Assembly: GCA_003254885.1 (NCBI GenBank)
Contig: QANT01001781.1
Location: forward strand, 1 to 64,000
Direction of reading: 5' to 3'
Source: Purshia tridentata
Lineage: Eukaryota; Streptophyta; Magnoliopsida; Rosales; Rosaceae
DNA length: 64,000 bases
Below are positions 40,665 through 53,917 of this stretch, piece by piece. The notes under the pieces are model-generated. The model was not told the origin of the DNA, made no database searches, and was given only the letters and a program-made list of their open reading frames with translations. The position numbers and the translations under genes were made by a program. Positions within the stretch are counted from its first letter, which is position 1, and every line of letters begins with the position of its first letter.

Positions 40665-40767
40665 AGAAACTCTTTCTGCAATAAATGATGAAAAAACAAT
40701 ATTAATTATATATATAATGTAATCATAAAAGGAAGAAACTCTTTCTGCAATAAATGATGAAAAAACA
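40665..40767. repeat. 69-bp tandem duplication flanking the solo LTR
   Basis: agaaactctttctgcaataa occurs at 40665 and 40734, a period of 69 bp. The intervening attaattatatatataatgt...aaaagga block also occurs left of the LTR at about 39894-39927. The LTR therefore sits inside one unit of a local duplication. Confidence 0.85.
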
Positions 40768-43700
40768 GAATCTTGATCTTCTTTTCATTATGTTGTTAAG
40801 GGGGAAGTGGGTAACACACTAAGACGTACGTGTTCAAATGAGGTTGGTTTGCAATTACACTTTTCGAAAATACATTGGTTAAATGAAACCCCAGTAGTTC
40901 ACTAGGTAATAACTACTACGTATATTATATAAAACAAAAATGAGCTTTGTCTGGTCAAATATCTATCATTATAAGTCCATTAATTAGAATTAGATAGAAA
41001 ATGCATGCACTCTAATCCCTATGGTCACAGATTCATCGATCACAACTACAAAGCAAGCAGTGTATATGGTAATAGTAGTACTCCAGAAAAAGCCTGATCC
41101 AGAAAAACCCGTGTGCCTAGCTACTTGCCATGCCAAGAATATGCATCAGATACTTTTTTAACTTCCAAATATATTTTCAACATCTGGACACACCAAATCA
41201 AATTGGGACCAACAGCTTGTTTCTTTCAACTCCTTTGCCCTATTTTGAAATTAAGAGAATAATTCTGAAAAGATGAAAAAACCCTTATTCAATTTTGGTT
41301 CCTCTTCTGACTCTACCTACCCTTATTAAATTTTGGTTCCTGCTCTGCCTCTACCTACAAACACACAGCATTGAATCATGTGTTGTCATGGATGATGTAT
41401 GGTATAAAACATTTTTGGAAAATTTGAAACGTACCCAATTTTCTAGCCCAACACACCCTTCTAATTTCATAAGTCCCTTTCCGACCAAAAAAAAGAAAAA
41501 GAAAAAATTTCATAAGAGTTAGAATACATAAGTAATATATTGTAATTAGAAGGATATCCTACATGATTATATCAGTGATTCATGATATTGGTAATTTAGC
41601 TGTCATATTTTTGGTTGGTGGGTTAACTTATACATGACATGCTAGCGACTAACTACTAGCTAGGTTTCTTTTACTCAACGAACCCACAGATTCCATTCAA
41701 AATGGTCGGGCTAAAGTCTTAACTTAACTGCTCTTTTTGAACAAATTAAATATGGCAATCCACCACTTTCTTTGTGCTTTTCTATTTCTAGTCAACCATT
41801 GGTACGTAGGAAGTCATTATTTTTAGTAATCATCAAAAACTTCATGGAGGAACCAGAATATACTACCTTTATTAATTCTTCCATTCCCACCCCCTTTTCT
41901 TTTTAGTTTCACATCTACTTTTTTACTTTACACTGTGTTTCTTTTCTTTTCTTTTTTCTTAAACTGGAAATATGCTTTCGTTGGATAGGAACAAAATTGA
42001 AACTTAATTAGTTTAAATAATGTTAAGAAATAGTCAAACCTCACTAGTCACTAGCAACACGTACAGGAACTGAAGCCAATGCTAGCTTTTCAAGTTTGAA
42101 CTCGATCGATCATCTTTAATTATGTTATTAAATTCCTTCACACAGAATAAAAGATTTTATTTCATTTCACATTAATCAGTTGCATTATGATATAGAAAGC
42201 AGAAAGCTTATCAACAACAAGTTTCTTATCAGCAATTGGCTTGTAGTTGTTGGCCGGTATCGGAGTTAGCGAAGCTGCTATTTATATAATTTACACATAT
42301 AGTACCAATGATTGTATACACATATAGCTAGGGCTCATATACGTTGCTGGCTATACATAGCTAGCTAAATTAATTAATTAATATATCGCAAACAATATGA
42401 TCCATCCCTTCTGACCAACACAGGTTTTAAAACAATATCCATTATTTTCAATTAATTAATTGATGTAGCCAACCATATTGCAACGTACTCATAATTGTCA
42501 TCTTTCATGAATCAAATTAATCAACAATATTCCACATTAGTATGCATTACTTAAAAAGTCAACGTACTTAAATTGATGATACTAACATTTATCGATTGAT
42601 ATATTAAATAGCTAAATCCCCTTTTATTTTTATTTATTAAAAAAATGAAAAAGGAATGAATGACCAACTGAAATAAATCAATAGATCTTAATTTTAAACC
42701 CTAAACTTCAATTATATGCATGAATTAATTGCCAACTTCACTTCCTATCATGGGCATAAATTAATTCGAAGCAAACCCAAACCAAATCTAATCGATCAGG
42801 TCTTCACTTCTCTGGGTATTGAGTACGTATGGGTCTGATTAATCGAATATCAAAAGTCAACTACTCTGATACGTGCGTTGACTCTACTCGCATTCATAGC
42901 CATGTTCCATAAATGGTAATGCTTGCGAGCATTTAGACATTAATTCTACAGATACGGAGCTAGGGGCAAATAAGGAAAACAATATTTCCTTTGGATTTGG
43001 GTGATGTGACGTTCTTTCCAATTTACCATTTTTGCACGGAATATTCTATACATATAAATAAAAGTGTACTACTGTACTGTGACTCTGTGACTCTGTGTAT
43101 ATCACAAATTCTATTTATTTATTTAAATTAACATAGCAAGTTGACATTCTGTTTAATATATGTTATATATTTTCGACAAAGTTGACCTAAATCAAACCCC
43201 AAAATAAAGAAAACAAATCCACCTATCCAATTATTTCATTAAAATAGATCTTCAAGTTATTTAATATTCATTAGAATACATAGGCAATAATGCAAGAGCA
43301 TAGAGGGCTATTCAAGATTGACAATAACTCAACGAAGGCCAAATGAAAACCCAAGCCAAAAGTTATCTAAAAGATTATTCGCAAAATTATTGTGATTTTC
43401 CATTAATTGTGATTTTTTTTACCTAATTAATATTTATTGTAATATTTCCTATTATATTTTCCGTTATTGTTTTTCTTGAATTGCAAGGAATCTTAGGCAA
43501 CATTATGGGAATAACATTATTATAAAGTGGCATGAATTTGCTACACTAAATTGTAAGTTTGAATCTTTGTCTCCCCAATCAGAGAAGATACTTTTTTATA
43601 CTACTTGCCAAATTAACCTAAAAGAAAATTCTTCCATACATATTATTCCTAAGCACTCATAAAATTAATTTCAAAGGGCTTTCATTCTTTTTTCTTCCAC

Positions 43701-44510
43701 GTGAAAAACACATGACAGAAAACAGTGGTATATAATATATACACATGGTGAGAGCCAACGTGCTGCTGAAACGGGGTGCATCTATCTCCTAAATTGAATA
43801 GACTTCTAATTATGTTATACCAACTTTATAACTTAATCTGTAACAAAAGAAAAAAAAAGGCTTTTTCAACTTAATCTTAGGTAGCTTCGGTTACAAACTA
43901 TATATAGTACATCCATTCTCATCAAAATTATTAGGTACCTTCTTCTATTTGGAATTAACTAATTCTATTTGGTCCGTTCAATTTTAGCTTCCAATTAACT
44001 ATAAGAACAAGCTGGAGTTCATTCCTCGCGGTTGATTTTTTTGTTTCAATAATAACTATATATAACAAATTAAGATGTCATTCATTCATTTGAAATTCAC
44101 TATTCTTTTACTTTCAAGGTTCTCAAAATTTATAATACTCAGCAAAAGGTCTAAATTCACGACGCGCGTATACATATGCAATTGAGAATCGTCATATGTA
44201 TGCGTGAACGATTGTTCGTGGTGATCTAATCGGCAGCCACGACGGCGCAGCAATTATGTATTTTGTAATATAGCGAGTAGGGGCACAAGGGTAAAAGCCA
44301 TTTTTTCTTCAATGCAAAGGACTTGAGCGCCCATTTTATAAAATATTACAAAGAAAGGAGCCTTTAATTGTTGAAGAAGACCGAGAGCCATATTTATAGC
44401 GCACGATATGAGAATGAGATCATAAACCCAAGTGCTGACCATTGACAGCTTCGAAACACAGAGCAAGCAATCAATCTTAAGCCCACTTTTAGTGACGACT
44501 TTAATTAACA
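40768..44510. other. Intergenic and AKT1 upstream region
   Basis: AT-rich. A 38-bp near-duplicate (acccttatt...ctctacct) lies at 41281-41356. A SINE-tail-like phrase (gtaagtttgaatctttgtct) lies near 43553. No gene recognised. The last few hundred bases are the AKT1 promoter and leader; I could not place a clear TATA box. Confidence 0.45.
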
Positions 44511-47500
44511 ATGGAGGGTACAAAAAGTAGAGGGGTGTTTGGTGTTAGAATGTGTGGGGAAGAACAAATTGAGCAGTTGTCGAGGGATGGTAGCCACTAC
44601 AGTCTGTCTACTGGGATATTGCCTTCGCTTGGTGCAAGGTCTAGTAATCGACGAGTCAAACTCGGCAGGTTTATTGTGTCGCCGTATGACCGCCGCTACA
44701 GGTTATATTTAGACCCTTTTGGTTTCTGGGTTGGCTGTGTTTTCTGTTAATATTTAAATCAAATACCTTCTCTACGTTAATCGTTTTACACCGTATTCTG
44801 CAGTTGTTGTATTGACTTGACTGTTTTCTTTCTTATTTTAATGTTACCTCTTATTCTGGGTATGTGTTTGAAAAAGAACGGCAGTGAAAGTTTTATGCTT
44901 AGTGTTTAACTCGAACCGTTCATTGCAACTGTGTTCTGTTTTCATTTTTCCTATTTTCCATTTTGAAGTTCTTGTTCTGAGGTTGATTCTGGTAAATTCT
45001 TTCTGGGATTTTTGCATTGTCTTAAACACAACTGAATCTTTCATTTTAGTGTCTGCAGTTTTTTGTTACTTGTTGCTATTTTCTCTGCTTTCTTGTTTCT
45101 TCTCTTACTCTATCTTTTGAGAATTTAGAAAGGACGTTCTTGAATCTTGTGATGCCTTTTCAGTGATTAAAAGGATTAATCTGTTTTGTTTGCCTTTTTT
45201 TTTCTTCAGTTTTTTATTTTATTTCATTAAAGTATGTTTGCTTTTATACTTTCTGATAAAGTGGCTGTTGGTTTGTGTTTGAGTGATTCTGATAAAGTAG
45301 TTGGTGTTATAAGCATTTCACTGCTAGAATTCTGGGGGCAAAAAGTATCGTTTTTTCTATTTGAAACAATATGGGCTGATTCTATGTACGAATATAGCTT
45401 TTCTGTTTTCGAATTGCTTGGTTTTTCTTCCCATGAGTTTTGGACTCAGTCTGGATTAGTATTCTAAACTGAAAGTGACATATTAGTCGTTTGTTATGAG
45501 ATTCACTGTTTTTTTTTTTTTTCTTTAAAAACAAATTTCTTTCAGTCAGAAAATAGCAATTCCGAATTGGAGGCCTGGAAACATCCTATTTGACTTGTAT
45601 GGAAAACAATCCACGTTTTCATTTGTTGAGTTTTGACGTATTAGATGGAAAAGGAAATCACTGAACTAAAGACATCCCATGCTTTACAATTTTCAACAAT
45701 TATAGATACAGAACAGAAGCCGTTTGAAATCTTTATTTGATCATTTGGATAATATTTCTAGGAACTCTCTTACAAGCTGAGTCAGTTTTACTAGTTTGAT
45801 GCATAACTACCAGGTTACTGTGCACAATTTTAGAAGTTTCATTGAGAAAAGATCTATTTTTGTTGCTAAAATTAGCCAAGACTAAATTGGTTCTTGTAGG
45901 GTATGGGAGACATTTCTTGTTCTTCTGGTCATCTATACTGCTTGGGTGTCGCCGTTCGAATTTGGTTTCCTCAGAAAGCCAGAGGGACCGCTCGCCATTA
46001 TTGATAATGTTGTCAATGGTTTCTTTGCTGTGGATATTGTTCTTACTTTCTTTGTGGCTTACCTGGATAAGGCAACATATCTGGTTGTTGACGATCAAAA
46101 AAAGATTGCTTGGAAGTATGCAAGCTCCTGGTTGGTCTTTGATGTCATATCCACAATCCCTTCTGAACTTGTTACAAAGATCTCCCCTAAATCTATTCAG
46201 TCTTATGGTTTTTTCAACATGCTTCGTCTTTGGCGTCTACGAAGAGTTAGTGCTCTATTTTCCAGGTATGGGGTTTTCTTCATACAAGTGGCTTTCAAGT
46301 TCCAACTATAAACATGATGTAAATAGTTTTTCCCTTCAGTTGGTTGATAGAAAAATGCCGATCTTCAAGAAGAAGTGTTCCGTGGTATTAACTTTCCCAT
46401 TATTCCTTCTTGAACAGATTGGAGAAAGATAGGAACTATAACTACTTTTGGGTTCGCTGTGCAAAACTTATTTGTGTAAGTATCTTTGATGATTCTGGGA
46501 TAATTTACATGAACAAAATGCATTTTCTTACACTGCACCATCTTATTGGGATCCGGATGCTCTTTGTAGGTCACCCTCTTTGCGATTCACTGTGCTGGAT
46601 GCTTCTATTATCTTATTGCTGCACGTTATCGTGACCCCAAGAACACATGGATTGGAGCAACAATGCAAGACTTCCTTCAGGAAAGCCTGTGGATTCGATA
46701 TGTGACATCAATTTATTGGTCTATCACTACACTAACAACAGTTGGATATGGAGATTTGCATCCGGTCAATACAAGGGAGATGATTTTTGACACATTCTAC
46801 ATGCTTTTCAACCTTGGGTTGACATCATACTTAATCGGAAATATGACCAACTTGGTTGTCCACGGGACCAGTCGAACTAGAAAATTTGTGAGTAAATTCT
46901 TATTTGCTTATTGGATTTTGTGTAATTATTATGAACTAAATGTGAAAATTTTAATTTATGTTGCTTCTGTTTGAATTTTCTATTTCTCAGAGGGATACCA
47001 TTCAAGCTGCCTCCAGTTTTGCGCAGAGGAACCAACTGCCTCTACGCCTGCAGGATCAGATGCTTGCACACTTGTGTCTGAAGTTCAGGACAGACTCAGA
47101 GGGACTGCAGCAACAGGAGACTCTTGATACCCTTCCTAAAGCCATTCGCTCAAGCATTTCACATTATCTTTTTTACTCTCTAGTCGATAAGGTGTACTTG
47201 TTTCACGGGGTGTCGAATGACTTGCTTTTTCAGTTAGTAAGTTCAAAACTATCTCAAAATTTTCAATTAAATGCTTCTCTCTACAGTGAACTTGTCCTAG
47301 ATTTTAAATAGATCTTGTGTGGACATTTGGTTGATTCTTTTTCCTTGAATTCAAAGGTCTCAGAGATGAAAGCCGAGTATTTTCCTCCCAAAGAAGATAT
47401 AATCTTGCAGAATGAAGCACCCACAGATTTCTACATACTTGTCACTGGTGCTGCGGTAATATTTTGATCTTTATTTTTCAATAAGTTTCAAAGGCCTCTA

Positions 47501-50321
47501 ATTATTAGTTTTTCTATTTTTTTTTTCTGAATAAAATGCACTCTAATGTTTGAATAACTCAACAGGATTTAGTGGTTCTCAAAAATGGAGTTGAACAGGC
47601 AAGTCCAATCTCTTAACAAAAGGGCATCTTGTTTCATTTTGTTGTTCCATTAACTTTGGCGACCATCATATTTAAGTTTCTGACTGAAATCATTCTAACT
47701 AATTGCAGGTCATTGGTGAGGCAAAAACTGGTGATCTCATTGGTGAGATTGGGGTGCTCTGTTATAGGCCACAGATCTTTACAGTTAGGACCAAAAGATT
47801 GAGTCAGCTACTAAGGCTGAACCGTACCACATTCTTAAATATTGTTCAGGCTAATGTTGGAGATGGGACTATAATCATGAATAATCTCCTCCAGGTGTGT
47901 AAATTTGATAAAACCCTGCATAAGTTCAAAATATCTTGGATTTTTATTTTCTAATTAGAATTTATTTTGATGATGAATTTTGACATGTTACACTTTACAT
48001 TGGCTTTTGTTACTCGGTGGGGCAGCATTTGAAAGGTCTCAAGGACCCAGTTATGGACGGAGTTTTGTTGGAGACAGAGAACATGCTAGCTCGTGGTAGA
48101 ATGGACCTACCTCTTAGTCTTTGCTTTGCAGCAATCAGAGGAGATGACTTGTTGTTGCATCAGTTGTTGAGACGGGGTCTGGATCCAAATGAATCAGACA
48201 ACAATGGAAGGACAGCTCTGGTGTGTGAAATCTTCTGCTCCTCATTTTAATTTTTTCCTGTGCATCAAATTCTGCATATAATGATGTTAACATTAACTTT
48301 AGCCTTTTTATTGCCTATTTTCTCTATATAAAACCAGCATATAGCAGCAGCCAAAGGAAGTGAGAACTGTGTGCTTCTTCTACTGGACTATGGGGCAGAC
48401 CCCAACGGCAGAGGTACTATCCAGGCCTTCACCATTCCATAAAGTTTAAACCATCATTAAATATACAACTTTTAACAAAAGTTTTAATCTTAAGAACAGC
48501 CATCTTTAAATTCCTTAGTTAAATTGTACAAGATATCCTACTAGTAGAGCTATCCTAGTGTTGGACGGTTCATTATAATATTTGCTCACGTTATATTTTC
48601 AGTCATACTTTTACTGTATTTAGCTCCATACTAGCTTCCCACCTAGACCAGAAATCATTTAACAAACACGAGTTCTAAATTACTTTGTCCGTGGAGAAAT
48701 AATGGTCCAGTTTATTGACTTTTGCTAATATTCAGAAATACTCTTCTATTATTATAAAATGCCATAATTCTCCATTTCAACTTTTTTAGCCATGCTGCAT
48801 CTGTGAGAATCCATGCATTTGTTTTGGTGTGTTTTTTTTTTTTTTTAACTTTTGTGGGTCCAAGTCCCTGATATAATTATTATATGTTGGCGACTGGGGA
48901 AATGGTCTAGCTAGCTGATATTGTTCACTTGTCATACATCTGTAAGTATAATTTTTAATTTTCTTAAGGGTAGGATAGAATATTGTGTCCGTTGACTTTT
49001 CCTGTTTCAGCTACCAACTATTTGGTTCAATTATTTGTTTAATTTCTTATGTTTAATACATCTTATATAAAAGTCGGTTGGCTTTATAATCTGATCCAAA
49101 AGAGCTCTCCATTATTTTATATATATATATGAGTTAAAGAGGCATGCATGTGCATGTGCGTCCCACATCTTGCTATTTGACAAGTGTTACGAATAAGCCA
49201 ATTTGAGGCTCTAGAGGATCTGGTCATCTCAGTCCTTTTTAACATAATATCTTAAAGAGTGGCCATGTTGCCCCTGTGCATATATATATATGTCTGCATT
49301 TTAGAGTGAAGCATGTCAATGTAAATGACCTTATCCATTTTGAGGAAGGCTTTGTTTATGTTGACTTGATAAGTCGTTGAACAAAAAACTCAACTTTGTT
49401 TTTTATGCATTGACAGACTCGGAAGGGAATGTACCACTTTGGGAGGCAATACTGAATGATCATGAGGCAGTTGCCAAGCTGCTGTTAGAAAATGGTGCAA
49501 ATTTAAACGCTGGAGATGTGGGTCAATTTGCATCCACTGCTACTGAGCAAAACAGGTTGGACTTGCTCAAGGAAATTGTTCAATACGGTGGTGATGTCAC
49601 GCTTCCTAAAGGCAATGGAACCTCAGCTCTCCATGTTGCAGTGTCTGAAGACAACATTGAAATTGTGAAGTACCTTTTGGAGCAAGGGGCTGATATTGAC
49701 AAACCAGACAGCCATGGTTGGACCCCTAGAGCTCTAGCTGACCAACAAGGCCATGAGGACATAAAGAACCTTTTCCAATCTAATACAGATCCCCAAACAA
49801 TGCCAGTCATCACTATTCCTGAGCCAAATAGTGGAGTCCGCTACCTTGGGAGATTTACAAGTGAGCCAGCTATCCAAGCTCCATCCCAGGAAAACTCATT
49901 TTTGGGAGGAGATGGTGGATCATGGGGTCGAAACCGGCCAAGGCGTAGGACTAATAATTTCCACAACTCACTGTTTGGTATGATGTCAGCTGCCCACACA
50001 GGGGAGAAGGATTTGTTTATCGCTGTTAGGCAGACAAAAAATGCTACGAATACGGGAACTAACTCTGCTAGAGTGACCATTAGTTGTCCTCAAAAGGGAG
50101 AAGTTGCAGGGAAGCTTGTGCTACTTCCATTGAGTTTTCAGGAGTTGCTTGAGCTTGGTGCTAAGAAATTTGGTGTCTCGGCAACTAAAGTCCTAATCAA
50201 AGATGGAGCTGAAGTTGATGATATAGAAGTAATTAGAGATGGTGATCATCTTATTTTTGAGACTGATGGTGAACCGCAAGAATCTAATATCCAAAATACA
50301 ACGATTGAAGGAGATTTGTAG
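44511..50321 (+). CDS. AKT1: Shaker-type inward-rectifying K+ channel AKT1
   Basis: Plasma-membrane voltage-gated K+ channel; AKT1 takes up potassium in roots and in Arabidopsis is activated by CIPK23-CBL1/9 phosphorylation. Eleven exons: 44511-44701, 45900-46265, 46418-46475, 46570-46887, 46991-47236, 47357-47455, 47566-47598, 47709-47894, 48026-48220, 48338-48413, 49417-50321, giving 890 aa (Arabidopsis 857). Order: N-terminal [21 protein letters not shown]1 from about residue 65; S4 voltage sensor [18 protein letters not shown]; pore with K+ filter TTVGYGD (261-267); C-linker and cyclic-nucleotide-binding-like domain (about 312-500, with [20 protein letters not shown]); ankyrin repeats (about 530-710, e.g. 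[19 protein letters not shown]); KHA domain at the end ([20 protein letters not shown], then IRDGDHLIF). All key parts are intact. Intron 7 begins with GC instead of GT. Confidence 0.97.
47599..47708 (+). other. GC-AG intron in AKT1
   Basis: The exon ends gttgaacag and the intron starts gcaagt, the standard GC-type donor, and ends aattgcag. Skipping GT here is required to keep the frame [20 protein letters not shown] intact. Confidence 0.85.
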
Positions 50322-51050
50322 CACATGTTAGTAGCAGTACCATGGAGAACTCCAGATAAGAATGTTGGGTTGAGATGTGGATAAAAAGATTGCTATGGTT
50401 GAGTCCTACAAAAGTTGATGGGGACTGAAAGAAAGAAGACACATTAACAAAGAAGATACATTGGTGGATGATGAGTGGGCATGTATGTATAGCTAGGCTG
50501 ATTTCTTTTGTGTTTTTCTCTTTCAATGTTATAACGTGCACATCCATTCCCCAACCCAAGTTCATGTTCCATTGGACCTCGCAAGAGAAAGGGATTGCGA
50601 TGTTGCACAAAGCGGCAAATTCCCCGGTCCTGCCAATCCTCGTGGGGCCCACCTGATTACGAGTGTCATAATACTAATGCCCCTCTCCGTATACCTTTTA
50701 ATATAAAAAAAAAGGGTTAAATACGTATTCCATAAGGACCAAAAATGTAATTAACCCAAAAAAAATTATATGTTTTTATTTTAGAAATTTAGGATTAAAT
50801 ATCAAGTTTCAATATTTTTTTAGAAAATCAGTTTTACTCATAATTTTAAGGTTTGGCTACTAACTAATGAACTTGATTTTTAGAATAGGTCACAAATTTA
50901 CAGCCCATTTGTTTTGGGCTTTATTTGTCTGACAAATTTGCCCTTCTATTGTCTTTTGGTCCACATATGATGAGTCTTTAATAAAATTTATAAAGTTTTG
51001 ATAAAATTGTTCTTAATACTTTTATATTGTCTTAAAAATTTGTTAATATA
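50322..51050. other. AKT1 3' UTR and intergenic
   Basis: The first 350 bp or so are probably AKT1 3' untranslated sequence. AT-rich non-coding DNA follows. Confidence 0.45.
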
Positions 51051-51059
51051 GTCTCAATT

Positions 51060-51240
51060 TCAGTTTTAGTTATGACTGTACAACATTCAACTTTAAATTC
51101 AGTTATAACTGAATGACAGTTACAGCTAAATTGTGATACAGTAATGACACTCAACTTCAAATTTAGTTGTGACTGAATAACATTCACAGCTAAATTGTGA
51201 TACAGTCACAGTTAGGTTGTGACTGAATTGAAATGTTTTT
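51060..51240. repeat. Imperfect 64-bp tandem repeat
   Basis: cagctaaattgtgatacagt occurs at 51123 and 51187 (period 64 bp), flanked by variants of cagttataactgaat and gttgtgactgaat. A weaker related phrase (acaactaaattgtaagacag) follows near 51356. Non-coding. Confidence 0.75.
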
Positions 51241-53917
51241 TAAGAGAAATTGTATTACAATATAGTATAAATAAAGGTCAAAATAATACTTTTACTCAAA
51301 ATAATACTTAGTATAGTGGTGAGAGTTGTCTTTTTCAACTTACCAAGACAATCACAACTAAATTGTAAGACAGTCAAAGTAAAAATGTGATTGGATTATT
51401 TTTTTTAATTTTAATACAATATAGTATAAATTAATATAATAGTATGAATGTAATATATATATATATATATTTTATTATAGTGGCATGTGATGTAATATTT
51501 GTAAATTATAGTGTGCCCTTTAGTATATTATTATGTTTGACTTTTCAAATAGTACCTAATCTAAAATGCTATTAAATTTTGGTATTTAAATTAAAAAAAT
51601 TATTTAAATTTAGTATTTAAAGTCAATTAACCCTTTTTAATATGGTATTAATATGCATAGTGTCGTAGTACTAGTTTATCATAATATACAGATGATCATC
51701 AGGTAATTCTACTCAATAATTTCTCACCTTTAATATACATGCTCCATTTTTCTTGTTAATTTGCACCACATAAAATGAGACTATACAGAACAAATTAATA
51801 TAATATTTTGAATTAATTGGAACCTTCCAAAAATGGTTGGAGTGTAACATCTTGCAGGTGATCAACTCTATATATATCAGCTTATATATGTATATATGTT
51901 TTTGCTTTGTATTATTTTTCTCGCACGTGTCTCCTTGGTGGCTGCTTCCTGGGTTACGTGAAAGCACTTTTTATGTACGTGTTTATACAATAATATGTGA
52001 ACACGAATTGCGGAAAATGATTTTCACATTCTTTATTCAATTGAATACTTAATACTGAATATTCCCCGAGGGAAAAGAAAAACCTGCACATGCAATGGTA
52101 TAAACGTGAGTGGGAATATACTTCAATTTTATGACAGAGAATCTATGTTCCTGTTGCTTCAATATATATATATATATATATATATATCAACAAAAGTTAG
52201 AGCTAGACGTTATACAGCTGAAACTTTTATATTAAGTAATATGGAGCACGTCGTGTAATTAATCACCTTAATTATCTTTATTTTAATATCATGTATAAAT
52301 TAAAGTACATATTCAATTCAAAACCAATTAAAACTTACATTTTATACTGAAATATCACACACTCAAAATTGAAGTAAACCGTGGGACAGTACGCACTGCA
52401 TGGTCTCAGTTAACCTACCCATCAAAAGTTTTGCAAAAGGCTCTCCAAAATTATTTTAGAAAAGGCTAGCTAGCTTGTTTTGATAATACAGCCCTATTCG
52501 CATAATCACAATTATTGTAGGTAATGCATTAATTCCATTTTGGGCTTCTTGCTTATATTGTGTTAACATATACACCTAATTAAAATAAGCTTTCAGGTGG
52601 GTATAGCTCTAGTCACGATTTGAGTGCATGCAATAAATTTCCACTCCGGCTATCTACTGAAAGCAAGGTGATCGAATAAGAGAAGTGGCCCATTGCAAAT
52701 CATGAATTAATTAATTGATTGATTGATTAGGAAGCACTTTGCATTCTTAATTTCTTAGATTAATGGCGAACGGTGAATCATCACTTTGGAAGATATTTCT
52801 TTACCTACCTCAAAATTTTATACATTAGCGATGAAAATTAGTATTGATAAGCGGCAAGTAAGCGAACCTACCCCCCTGTTGTAGCTACCAGCTATTCAAA
52901 GGTGGATCACAAGTCACAAATAGTTTTGAAAATTGAAAGCTTACACACGCAGTGACTAAAAAAGCTAGCATCTCATATAAAGACAAAAACATAATTCTCA
53001 GAGGACAAAATATAAACGTGGATCGAAGCCTATGCTCAACACGTACATTTGACACACAGGAGGAAGAAGACTTTAATTAGGACCTCATGTTTTACATCAT
53101 CAAATAAATAAAAACAACTTAAGGCTAGCATACATTTTCAGTTAATTATGGTGTCATGATCATGTAATTCTCACCTTTCATAGGAATTATTGTCCAATTT
53201 TTGGAAATATTTTCAACAAAATAATTTCGTGGTGGAACCCATGCTATTTGGCAACATCGATCATCGACCCGAAGCATAGACATATTTGGCAATAATATTT
53301 TTGGGTAGGTTGACATGTTGGTGAAAAAGTTGTACCAAGTATTTTTTTTTAAAGAATAGAGATGATCATCATAATGCATGCCTCGAGTACCATCTACCTC
53401 TTAAATTATTGGTCACATAACATAGAGCATAACAATGTGGAGAGTGAACTTAATTTACTAAATTTGCACTCTGCAGACAGAAATTAAATCAGTACCCCAT
53501 ATGGGCCATATGCCAGATTGTGCCACATATAGTTCTTAAAGTCAGATGCTTTGAAATTTTCAATGGTCACAATTCAAGATTACGATGTAATTAAGAAATG
53601 TAAACGTCTTCTTAGTTAACTTATATTAGAAGCAAAATTAACTAACCACAAGGTCCACAAGACAAGACCACAAGAAGTTCAGAACGTAGTTAATTAAGAA
53701 AGCTGATATGCTTAGGATCTCATAAATAATTAGTTCTCTTCTCATATTTGGGTTTACTTTCGGTAATCACGCGTGCATAAGTGAGTGACGACAATTCAAA
53801 TATAATACATCGATGCTGGAATTCTTGACACCTAAACTTTTAGTTACCCTTATAATGTCACTTAGCTATAGCTCGCTTTAATTGATATTTATTTATTTAC
53901 TTGCTGTTTAGAATTGG
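51241..53917. other. Intergenic, no gene recognised
   Basis: AT-rich. TA microsatellites lie at about 51457-51470 and 52162-52187. Nothing else recognisable. Confidence 0.5.

Noticed and set aside
43500-43600. gtaagtttgaatctttgtct, similar to a tRNA box B or SINE tail
   Set aside because: No box A at the right distance and no target duplication.
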